DNA of 6,732 nucleotides from CALWOS01 sp963595735 (GTDB lineage Bacteria > Bacillota > Clostridia > Oscillospirales > Oscillospiraceae). Made by a program: the position numbers and the translations under genes. Below, in pieces: positions 1 through 5,784 of the stretch (its first letter is position 1; every line of letters starts with the position of its first letter). Under the pieces are notes generated by a model. It was not told the origin of the DNA, made no database searches, and was given only the letters and a program-made list of their open reading frames with translations. The stretch is from contig CAVBJJ010000062.1 in assembly GCA_963595735.1 (NCBI GenBank), forward strand, positions 1 through 6,732, written 5' to 3'.

Positions 1-19
1 TACTCGGCGGATAAGCGAA

Positions 20-46
20 GTCAAAAAAGTCTCAGACTTTTTTGAC
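20..46. terminator. A/T-tract perfect hairpin, probable bidirectional terminator
   Basis: A perfect 12-bp inverted repeat, GTCAAAAAAGTC at 20-31 and GACTTTTTTGAC at 35-46, is separated by a 3-nt loop. The six-A and six-T runs sit inside the stem, so either strand produces a hairpin with a U-rich 3' arm. It lies downstream of the minus-strand regulator gene and could also serve a plus-strand gene ending before the window. Termination is inferred from shape only; it could instead be a copy of a dispersed intergenic repeat. Confidence 0.55.
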
Positions 47-52
47 AAGCTG

Positions 53-83
53 AGGCCGATGTCGGAAAGCCCGACATCGGCCT
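53..83 (-). terminator. GC-rich hairpin downstream of the HTH gene
   Basis: AGGCCGATGTCGG at 53-65 pairs perfectly with CCGACATCGGCCT at 71-83 (13 bp) around a 5-nt loop. It starts 13 bp after the stop codon of the minus-strand regulator gene. There is no T-run directly after it on that strand; the U-rich run comes from the next hairpin at 20-46, so the two probably act as a tandem termination or 3'-stabilising unit. Confidence 0.5.
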
Positions 84-96
84 GGATGGTATTGCA

Positions 97-300
97 TTAT
101 TCCTCCGTCTCCACGAACTCGATCACATCGCTGACGGAGCAGTGCAGTAGAGTGCAAAGCTGGTTGATCGTGTTGGTGGAAACGCTGTTGCCCCGGCGGA
201 TGGAGTAATAGGTCGCGCGGGAGAAGCCCATTTTCTCCAGACGATAGGAGGTCACGCCTTTCTTTTTCATTGTCCTGAACAGCGGATCGTAACGAATCAT
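97..300 (-). CDS. Small Xre/Cro-C1-type helix-turn-helix transcriptional regulator
   Basis: This encodes a 67-aa DNA-binding protein that is almost entirely one HTH domain, of the small single-domain Cro/C1 (HTH_26-like) class. The N-terminus MIRYDPLF leads into helix 1 (RTMKKKGVTSYRLEKMG). The likely recognition segment is FSRATYYSIRRGNSVSTNTI, and the family-typical end LCTLLHCSVSDVIEFVE follows. There is no ligand or oligomerisation domain. I chose ATG at 300 because MIRYDPLF matches the usual N-terminus of the family. An in-frame GTG at 315 would add five residues and has a better-placed AGGA 5 nt upstream, so either start is possible. The gene is divergent from ftsK and the two share a control region, so it may regulate itself and perhaps ftsK; that is inference. 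Its targets cannot be read from sequence. Confidence 0.85.
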   Translation of the reverse strand: MIRYDPLFRTMKKKGVTSYRLEKMGFSRATYYSIRRGNSVSTNTINQLCTLLHCSVSDVIEFVETEE

Positions 301-336
301 TTTGGGTCTGCACACCCCTTTCCTGCTTTACCACCC

Positions 337-365
337 AGTATAGTGACAGATTTTTCTGTTGAATA
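337..365 (-). promoter_or_regulatory. Candidate minus-strand promoter for the HTH gene
   Basis: On the minus strand TATACT (342-337) is a five-of-six match to the -10 box, with a weak -35 TATTCA (365-360) at 17-bp spacing. Transcription would begin near 330, leaving a leader of 15-30 nt before the regulator start. The -35 is poor, so the call rests mainly on the -10 and its position. Confidence 0.45.
346..359. repeat. Small palindrome ACAGA-N4-TCTGT, possible operator
   Basis: ACAGA (346-350) and TCTGT (355-359) form a perfect inverted repeat around TTTT. It fills the spacer of the candidate HTH-gene promoter and abuts the -35 box of the candidate ftsK promoter. Two GAATAT copies at 361-366 and 371-376, 10 bp apart (one helical turn), follow at once. 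A dimeric HTH protein bound here could affect both directions. Binding by the neighbouring regulator is inference. Confidence 0.35.
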
Positions 366-387
366 TGTGCGAATATCCGAGTATAAT
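359..387 (+). promoter_or_regulatory. Candidate sigma-A promoter P1 for ftsK
   Basis: TTGAAT (359-364) is followed after exactly 17 bp by a perfect TATAAT (382-387). Transcription would start near 394 and give a leader of about 229 nt before the ftsK start codon. This is the strongest housekeeping-type promoter in the window and is oriented toward ftsK. Confidence 0.65.
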
Positions 388-498
388 ATTGGGAAGATAA
401 GCAGGAAAAGAAACACCGCCGAACAAGGTGCATGACGGCAGGAGATTCCCACAAAAAACGCCCGCATCGAGCGACCCGGTTCGGGCGGGGGCGATGAC

Positions 499-527
499 TT
501 GCAATTTACCTGTAGTTGTGGTAATAT
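499..527 (+). promoter_or_regulatory. Candidate second promoter P2 for ftsK (extended -10)
   Basis: TTGCAA (499-504) and TAATAT (522-527) are spaced by 17 bp, and TG at 519-520 makes an extended -10 (TGGTAATAT). Each hexamer matches four of six consensus bases. Transcription would begin near 534, leaving a leader of about 90 nt. It is weaker on motif score than the upstream promoter and may be an alternative start. Confidence 0.4.
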
Positions 528-607
528 ACATTGTCAGATATCGAGTAAGATGTGGCCTGGATTCCGGCCATTGCAAGGAAAAATTCGGAGACGGGGCAAG
601 GCCGCCC

Positions 608-613
608 CGGAGG
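608..613 (+). promoter_or_regulatory. Ribosome binding site that fixes the ftsK start
   Basis: CGGAGG lies 9 nt upstream of ATG 623, the only well-placed Shine-Dalgarno in the open frame. A GC stem, CGGGGC 592-597 with GCCCCG 604-609, overlaps its first bases and could reduce access. Confidence 0.75.
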
Positions 614-622
614 TTTTTGTAT

Positions 623-3469
623 ATGGCACAACGAAAAAAAACACCGGCCAACGGCCGGAAAACAACGGGTGGCAGCACCGCCAATAAAAAGCGGCCTGCC
701 GCCAGTAATGCCCGGCGGAAAAGCGCCAGTTCCCGCCCCAAGCCCTTTCGCCGGGAGCTGGGCGGCGCGCTGTGTCTGGTGATCGGTCTGCTGTCCTGCA
801 TTGGATATTTCGATGTGGACGCGCTGTTCATCCGCTATTTCTGCGGTTTTATCAAGGGCATCGTGGGCTGGGGCTATGCCATCTTTCCGCCGGCGGTGAT
901 CCTGGCGGGCGTCATCCTGCTGACCCACCGGGGCAGACCCGTGCGCCTGCGGGTGTTTTTTGCCCTGATGCTGCCTTTGCTGCTGGGCGCGTTCCTGCAC
1001 CTGATCGTGTGCGACGATTTCCAGCATTTCAGCCGGGGTCTGCTCAGCGGCCTGTTCCGCACCGGTACCCACATGAAAAGCGGCGGCTTCCTGGCTGGTC
1101 TGCTGGCGGTCATGCTGCGCTCCGCTGTGAGCATTTACGGCGCGATCCCGCTGCTGCTGGCCTGCTTGATCCTGTTTGTGATCTATGCGCTGAATCTGCG
1201 CGTGACCCAAATCATTCGCTACTTCCGTTCCTCCTCCCGTCTGGAGTATGACCCGGAGGACTATGTGGACGAGGATGAGGACGAAATCTTCCCGCCCATG
1301 CCCCGGCGTGTGCGCCATCGGGAGCCGGAAAAGGAAAAGAACCGGAATGCCCCGGCATCCCGAAAGCGGACGGCAAACGCCGTAGAGCCGGAGGTGGAGG
1401 CCTACGAAGCACCCCGCCCCCGCCGCCGGAGTGCCATTGATATCCCCCTGGATGAGGAGGACGAAATCGCGCCCCAAAACAGCAAGTCCAGCCTGCTGGA
1501 TAAGCTGCCCAAGGTGAAAACGCCGGATATTCTCCGCCGCAGGGACGGGGAGGAAGCCGGCGATGTCGAAGCGGCGCAGGAAAAAAGCGAAAAGGTCAGC
1601 TATGACCCGCTGCGCAGTATGCCCCGGAACAAAACGCCGAAGCCCGCTGCCCGCAGCACGGCAATTCCCCCCTCCGGCACCGGGCTGGAGGATGTAAAGC
1701 CCCTGAGCCTGGAGGAAGCGGCGGACATTGCCGGGGTTCCCGTGCAGCAGCCGGCAGCCACTCCGGCCGCGTCCGGTGTTGGCGCAGTCGGTGCGGTTGG
1801 CACCGCCGCCGCTGCCGTTGGAGCCGCAGCAGCCGGAAAGGCAGCGGTCTCCGCCGCCCAGGTGGCCAAGGAAACGGCGGATATCACCCGCCAGATCGAA
1901 GCGGAAGCGGACAGCGGGGAGCAATACCGCTATCCTCCGATCGAGTTGCTTCAGGCCGGCAGCAACGAGACCGTTGACGCTAGAGGAGAGATCGCCCAGA
2001 ATCGGGAGCGGCTGGATACCACCCTGCGCAGCTTTGGCGTTCACGCGGCGATCAGCAATGTGACCCGGGGACCCACCGTGACCCGGTATGATCTGGAACT
2101 GGAGGCCGGCGTAAAGCTGTCCAAGCTGACCGGACTGGCCGGGGATCTGGCGCTGAGCCTGGGTGTTTCCGGCGTGCGCATTGCGCCCATTCCCAACAAG
2201 ATCTCCACTGTGGGCATCGAGGTGCCCAACCGACAGGTGAGTATGGTACACCTGCGGGATATCATCGACTCGGAAAAATTCCGCAGCGCCAAAAGCAAAA
2301 TCAGCTTTGCCGTGGGTAAAAACATCGGCGGCGAGGCCGTTGTGGGCAACATTGCCAAGCTGCCCCATATGCTCATTGCCGGTACCACCGGCTCCGGTAA
2401 GTCCGTGTGCATGAACAGCCTGATTCTCAGCCTGCTGTACAAGGCCACGCCGGAAGAGGTGCGGCTGATCATGATCGACCCCAAAATGGTGGAGCTGGGC
2501 GCTTACAACGGCATTCCCCACTTGTATATCCCCGTGGTCACCGACCCGAAAAAGGCCGCCGGCGCCCTCCAGTGGGCGGTGGTGGAAATGCTCAAGCGCT
2601 ACCGCCTGTTTTCCGAGGTGGGCGTGCGCAATCTGGCCGGATATAATCAACACCAGCGCAGCGTGGAAAACGGACAAACGCTGCCCCAGGTAGTCATTGT
2701 GATCGACGAGCTGGCCGACCTGATGCTGGTGGCCTCCAAGGAAGTGGAGGAAAGCATCTGCCGCGTGGCGCAGATGGGGCGTGCCTCCGGTATGCACCTG
2801 GTCATCGCCACCCAGCGTCCCTCTGCGGATGTGATCACCGGTCTGATGAAGGCCAATATTCCCAGCCGCATTGCCTTTGCGGTGTCTTCCTCTCTGGAAA
2901 GCCGCATTATTCTCGACAGCGTGGGCGCGGAAAACCTGATCGGCAATGGCGATATGCTCTATGCCCCTCTGGGCTGTGGCAAGCCGATGCGTGTCCAGGG
3001 CGCCTTTGTCTCGGATGAGGAGCGGGAGAAGATCATCGACTTCATCAAGCAGGACAGCCAGGCGCAGTACAGCGACGAGATCATGGCCGAGATCGAAAAG
3101 GCCACGGCCGACAAGGGCGGCAAGGGCAGCGCTGCGGCGGAGGACAGCGACGAGGACGAAAGCCTTTCCCAATACGACGCCATGCTGCCCCAGGCTGCGG
3201 ATGTGATTTTTGAAAGCAAGCAGGCCAGCGTTTCCATGCTCCAGCGGCGGCTGAAGCTGGGCTACAGCCGTGCCGCGCGCCTGATCGACCAGCTGGAGGA
3301 TCTGGGTGTGGTCGGTCCCTTTGAGGGCAGCAAGCCCCGCCGCATCCTGATCACCCGAGAGCAGTGGCAGGAGATGCAGCTGCTTAACGGTACCGCCCCC
3401 ACGGAGCAGCTTCCCCCCATGGAGGAATTGCCGGAGGCGGATATGGAAGTGCAGGATATCGAGCAGTAA
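623..3469 (+). CDS. ftsK: DNA translocase FtsK/SpoIIIE
   Basis: This 948-aa septal ATPase pumps double-stranded DNA, clearing chromosomes from the division or sporulation septum. The N-terminus is basic. About four membrane segments follow (near residues 45-65, 80-101, 109-130 and 155-193), then a long charged and low-complexity linker (about 200-430). The alpha and RecA-like beta motor domains run from about 434 to 800. Walker A GTTGSGKS is at 587-594 and Walker B VIVIDE ends at D695-E696. The FtsK signatures QMGRASGMHLVIATQRPSAD and GAENLIGNGDML are present. A C-terminal winged-helix gamma domain (about 851-915, ASVSMLQRRLKLGYSRAARL) reads DNA polarity sequences. ATG 623 is chosen for its CGGAGG site and an FtsK-like start. 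The linker has an unusual Ala/Gly/Val block at about 378-415. The gene has its own promoter and terminator, so it is probably monocistronic. FtsK and SpoIIIE orthologues cannot be separated here. Confidence 0.97.
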   Translation: MAQRKKTPANGRKTTGGSTANKKRPAASNARRKSASSRPKPFRRELGGALCLVIGLLSCIGYFDVDALFIRYFCGFIKGIVGWGYAIFPPAVILAGVILLTHRGRPVRLRVFFALMLPLLLGAFLHLIVCDDFQHFSRGLLSGLFRTGTHMKSGGFLAGLLAVMLRSAVSIYGAIPLLLACLILFVIYALNLRVTQIIRYFRSSSRLEYDPEDYVDEDEDEIFPPMPRRVRHREPEKEKNRNAPASRKRTANAVEPEVEAYEAPRPRRRSAIDIPLDEEDEIAPQNSKSSLLDKLPKVKTPDILRRRDGEEAGDVEAAQEKSEKVSYDPLRSMPRNKTPKPAARSTAIPPSGTGLEDVKPLSLEEAADIAGVPVQQPAATPAASGVGAVGAVGTAAAAVGAAAAGKAAVSAAQVAKETADITRQIEAEADSGEQYRYPPIELLQAGSNETVDARGEIAQNRERLDTTLRSFGVHAAISNVTRGPTVTRYDLELEAGVKLSKLTGLAGDLALSLGVSGVRIAPIPNKISTVGIEVPNRQVSMVHLRDIIDSEKFRSAKSKISFAVGKNIGGEAVVGNIAKLPHMLIAGTTGSGKSVCMNSLILSLLYKATPEEVRLIMIDPKMVELGAYNGIPHLYIPVVTDPKKAAGALQWAVVEMLKRYRLFSEVGVRNLAGYNQHQRSVENGQTLPQVVIVIDELADLMLVASKEVEESICRVAQMGRASGMHLVIATQRPSADVITGLMKANIPSRIAFAVSSSLESRIILDSVGAENLIGNGDMLYAPLGCGKPMRVQGAFVSDEEREKIIDFIKQDSQAQYSDEIMAEIEKATADKGGKGSAAAEDSDEDESLSQYDAMLPQAADVIFESKQASVSMLQRRLKLGYSRAARLIDQLEDLGVVGPFEGSKPRRILITREQWQEMQLLNGTAPTEQLPPMEELPEADMEVQDIEQ

Positions 3470-3485
3470 TTCTTTCGATATATCT

Positions 3486-3514
3486 AAAAACCACCGCCAT
3501 CGGCGGTGGTTTTT
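3486..3514 (+). terminator. Rho-independent terminator after ftsK
   Basis: ACCACCGCC (3490-3498) and GGCGGTGGT (3502-3510) form a perfect 9-bp stem with a 3-nt loop. The stem is flanked by AAAA upstream and TTTT downstream. It begins 17 bp after the ftsK stop and separates ftsK from mrnC. The A-tract on the other side means it could also work on the minus strand. Confidence 0.9.
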
Positions 3515-3554
3515 ATGAATCAACGGAAAACAGAATGTAATGTATGTAATACTA

Positions 3555-3563
3555 TGATATAAA
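3555..3563 (+). promoter_or_regulatory. Candidate extended -10 promoter for mrnC-rqcH
   Basis: TGATATAAA (3555-3563) fits the TGn-TATAAT extended -10 pattern with one mismatch. No good -35 is visible at the normal distance (ATGTAA at 3535-3540 is weak). Transcription would start near 3570, just ahead of the AAAGGAG ribosome binding site at 3576-3582. The terminator upstream makes a promoter in this gap necessary unless read-through supplies the operon. TATGAT at 3553-3558 is an overlapping alternative -10. Confidence 0.5.
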
Positions 3564-3587
3564 ATTTGGCGCAGCAAAGGAGAAGCT

Positions 3588-4007
3588 ATGGAAGATTATT
3601 TTTCCCCGGAACTCACGCCGGACGAAGTCCGGGACATTTCCAATCTGGGTCTGGCACATATCGGAGATGCGGTGTATGAGCTGCTGGTGCGCACCTGGCT
3701 GTGTACCGTGGGACGGCGCACCAGCCGTCAGCTGCACCGGGAGACCGTGGCGCTGGTGCGTGCGCCGGCGCAGGCGGCGGCCATGCAGCGGCTGCTTCCC
3801 GTGCTGACGGAGGAGGAGAACGCCGTGTACAAGCGCGCCAGAAACAGCCGGGTCAACAGCGTGCCCAAGGGCGCGGATGTGGGACAGTACCACGCCGCCA
3901 CCGGGCTGGAGGCACTGTTCGGCTGGCTGTACCTGACCGGCCGGCGGGAGCGGGTAAACCAGCTGTTTGCCCTTGCCATGGAGAAGGGAGAAGCCGATGC
4001 CACTTGA
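3588..4007 (+). CDS. mrnC: Mini-ribonuclease III (23S rRNA maturation)
   Basis: This 139-aa protein is an RNase III catalytic domain without a double-stranded-RNA-binding domain, the hallmark of Mini-III. In Bacillus subtilis this enzyme cleaves the base-paired ends of 23S rRNA precursor within the pre-50S particle, as a dimer needing divalent metal. The RNase III signature is LAHIGDAVYELLVR, with catalytic Asp27. The second acidic residue is Glu108 in YHAATGLEALFGWLYLTGR. The motif RARNSRVNSVPKGADVGQY (83-101) is also typical, and the length matches the family. ATG 3588 follows AAAGGAG by 5 nt. The 3' end overlaps rqcH by 11 bp, and the rqcH ribosome binding site lies inside the mrnC coding sequence, indicating a two-gene operon. 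Confidence 0.96.
   Translation: MEDYFSPELTPDEVRDISNLGLAHIGDAVYELLVRTWLCTVGRRTSRQLHRETVALVRAPAQAAAMQRLLPVLTEEENAVYKRARNSRVNSVPKGADVGQYHAATGLEALFGWLYLTGRRERVNQLFALAMEKGEADAT
3984..3990 (+). promoter_or_regulatory. rqcH ribosome binding site inside the mrnC 3' end
   Basis: AAGGGAG sits 6 nt before ATG 3997 and lies wholly within mrnC. It decides the rqcH start: an upstream in-frame TTG at 3967 has no comparable site. The bases just before it make the octamer GAGAAGGG at 3981-3988. Confidence 0.8.
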
Positions 4008-5727
4008 TGCCGTGACCCTTTCTGCCCTGACGGCGGAGCTGCGCCCCCAGCTGGTGGGCGCGAAAATCGAAAAAGTGCAGCAGCCCCAGCGGGATATGAT
4101 TTTGTTAACGGTGCGCAGCCGGGACAGCGGTTCCCGCCGGCTGGTGCTTTCCGGCGGGCCGGGCAGCGCCCGTATCCATTTCACAGAGGCCAGCTTTGAA
4201 AACCCCGCCAGCCCGCCCATGTTCTGTATGCTTCTGCGCAAGCATCTGGTGGGTTCCCGCATCCGGGCGGTGGTGCAGCCGGGGCGGGAGCGCCTGCTGA
4301 TTTTGGAGCTGGACGGCTATAACGAGTTGGGCGACCCGGTGGAAAAGCGTCTGGTGCTGGAGCTGATCGGCCGCAATACCAACCTGATTTTGGTAGGGTC
4401 GGAGGGCCATGTGATCGACTGCCTGCGCCGAGTGGACGAGGCCATGAGCGCCCAGCGGCAGATTTTGCCGGGGCTGCTGTATCGCCAGCCGCCGGCCTTG
4501 ACCGCGCCGGATTTCTTCTCCTGCGGGGAGGAAACGCGCCGGGAAGTGCTGCAAACGGCGGCGCGGGACGGCCAGCCGGCGGACAAATGGCTGCTGCGGC
4601 AGTTTTCCGGTCTGTCCCCGCTGCTGTGCCGGGAATTGTGGTACCGCGCCGGGGAGGACTGGGCGCGGCTGCCCGCTGCCATGGACGCCATGGCGGCAAC
4701 GGTGCTGGCGGGGGAATTTACCCCCTGTATGCTCAGCCAGGACAAGCGGCCAAAGGACTTCAGCTGCCTGGTCATCCAGCAGTATGGCGAGAGTATGCAG
4801 CTTGACACCGCGCCGGATTTTTCCACCCTGCTGGATCAGTTTTACACCGGCCGGGACAAGGCGGAGAATATGCGCCGCCGGGCTTCCGACCTGTCCCGCA
4901 CGGTCAAAACGGCGCGGGAGCGGCAGGCCAGAAAGCTGCAAAACCAGATGCAGGAGCTGGAGCGCACCCGGGATCGGGAGACCTGGAAAAAATACGGCGA
5001 GCTGCTCACGGCGAACCTGTACCACATCCCCCGGGGCGGGGAGAGCGTTACCGTGCAGGACTACTACCTGCCAGACTGCCCGGATGTGACCATCCCCCTG
5101 AATCCCCGAAAAAGCCCCCAGCAGAACGCGGCGGCGTACTTTAAGGAGTATACCAAGGCGAAGACTGCGGAGCATTATCTCACGGAGCTGATCGAAAAGG
5201 GAAAGCGGGATCTGGAATATCTGGAGCGCGTGGGCGATCTGCTCACCCGGGTGCAGGGCGAGGCGGACATTGCCGAGCTGCGCCGGGAGCTGGTGGACAC
5301 CGGCTTTGTGAAAAAGCCCAGGCAGAGCGGGAAAAAGCAGCGGGAGCCGGAGGCGAAGCCCCTGCGCTTTGTTTCCGACAGCGGCTTTGAGATCCTGGTG
5401 GGGCGCAGCAACGCCATGAATGACCGCCTGACCGGACAGATAGCGCGGCGCAATGACCTGTGGCTGCACACCCAGAAAATCCACGGCAGCCATGTAATCG
5501 TACGCACGGAGGACAGGGAAGTGGATGCCAAAACGCTGGAGCAGGCGGCCTCTCTCGCGGCATGGTTTTCCCAGGGGCGGGACGCCGGAAAGGTACCGGT
5601 GGATTATACCCCCGTGCGCAATGTAAAAAAGCCCCGGGGCGCGCTGCCCGGCGGCGTGATCTATACGGAGTTCAAAACCATTCTCGCCCAGCCGGAGGAA
5701 GCCCTGGCAAAGCGCCTTGCCAAATAA
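3997..5727 (+). CDS. rqcH: RqcH, NFACT-family ribosome quality control protein (alanine tailing)
   Basis: This 576-aa protein belongs to the Rqc2/NEMF/RqcH family, in older annotations called fibronectin-binding protein (FbpA, PavA). It binds 50S subunits carrying peptidyl-tRNA after ribosome splitting and recruits tRNA-Ala, so the stalled chain gains a C-terminal alanine tail that marks it for proteolysis. NFACT-N (about 1-165) starts MPLDAVTLSALTAEL with conserved Asp4 and contains ELGDPVEKRLVLELIGRNTNL. A middle region likely to be helix-hairpin-helix follows. Then come two long charged helices of the coiled-coil module (about 288-345 and 380-440) and NFACT-R (about 457-570), with DLWLHT at 487-492, IHGSHVIV from 495, and VPVDYTPVRNVKKPRGALPG. 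The tRNA-contacting Asp-Arg of B. subtilis RqcH appears here as Glu98-Arg99. ATG 3997 has a good ribosome binding site and overlaps mrnC by 11 bp, so coupling is likely. Surface adhesion is improbable: no signal peptide. Confidence 0.95.
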   Translation: MPLDAVTLSALTAELRPQLVGAKIEKVQQPQRDMILLTVRSRDSGSRRLVLSGGPGSARIHFTEASFENPASPPMFCMLLRKHLVGSRIRAVVQPGRERLLILELDGYNELGDPVEKRLVLELIGRNTNLILVGSEGHVIDCLRRVDEAMSAQRQILPGLLYRQPPALTAPDFFSCGEETRREVLQTAARDGQPADKWLLRQFSGLSPLLCRELWYRAGEDWARLPAAMDAMAATVLAGEFTPCMLSQDKRPKDFSCLVIQQYGESMQLDTAPDFSTLLDQFYTGRDKAENMRRRASDLSRTVKTARERQARKLQNQMQELERTRDRETWKKYGELLTANLYHIPRGGESVTVQDYYLPDCPDVTIPLNPRKSPQQNAAAYFKEYTKAKTAEHYLTELIEKGKRDLEYLERVGDLLTRVQGEADIAELRRELVDTGFVKKPRQSGKKQREPEAKPLRFVSDSGFEILVGRSNAMNDRLTGQIARRNDLWLHTQKIHGSHVIVRTEDREVDAKTLEQAASLAAWFSQGRDAGKVPVDYTPVRNVKKPRGALPGGVIYTEFKTILAQPEEALAKRLAK

Positions 5728-5746
5728 AAAAGCAATAGAAATACAT

Positions 5747-5782
5747 GACTCCCTCGGAAAGCTCCGGGGGAGTCTGTTTTTA
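5747..5782 (+). terminator. Rho-independent terminator after rqcH
   Basis: GACTCCCTCGG (5747-5757) pairs with CCGGGGGAGTC (5764-5774) over 11 positions with one G-T wobble and a 6-nt loop, followed by TGTTTTTAT. It ends the mrnC-rqcH operon. The convergent SLH gene stops 10 bp from the 3' side of the hairpin, so its transcript runs into the same stem; on that strand the nearest long U-run comes only after a further 15 nt or so, so termination there would be weaker. Confidence 0.9.
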
Positions 5783-5784
5783 TA

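Larger units (their letters stand above)
316..622. other. Intergenic control region between the HTH gene and ftsK
   Basis: This gap of about 307 bp holds no gene I can support. The first part (about 330-400) is AT-rich and carries opposing promoter motifs and small repeats. The rest becomes GC-rich and forms the ftsK leader. The ftsK frame stays open upstream from a GTG at 428, but that extension reads unlike an FtsK N-terminus and its GTG lacks a convincing ribosome binding site. A 6-bp stem, CGCCCG 459-464 with CGGGCG 482-487, is possible but has no T-run, so I do not call it an attenuator. Confidence 0.7.

Noticed and set aside
459..487. Possible attenuator or riboswitch in the ftsK leader
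   Set aside because: Only a 6-bp stem with a long loop and no T-run; no known riboswitch consensus recognised.
428..622. N-terminal extension of FtsK from a GTG at 428
   Set aside because: No good ribosome binding site at 428, and the added 65 residues do not resemble an FtsK N-terminus; ATG 623 has CGGAGG at proper spacing.
506..3577. 1023-codon minus-strand open frame opposite ftsK
   Set aside because: It is in exact codon register with ftsK and exists because ftsK lacks TTA, CTA and TCA codons. The translation is rich in His, Gln and Gly with no recognisable domain.
3967..3996. Upstream TTG start for rqcH
   Set aside because: ATG 3997 has AAGGGAG 6 nt upstream and gives the family-typical start MPLDAVTL; the extension adds ten residues that overlap mrnC without motif support.
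4105..5493. 462-codon minus-strand open frame opposite rqcH
   Set aside because: It is codon-aligned with rqcH and ends at an rqcH TTA codon; same codon-bias artefact, no domain.
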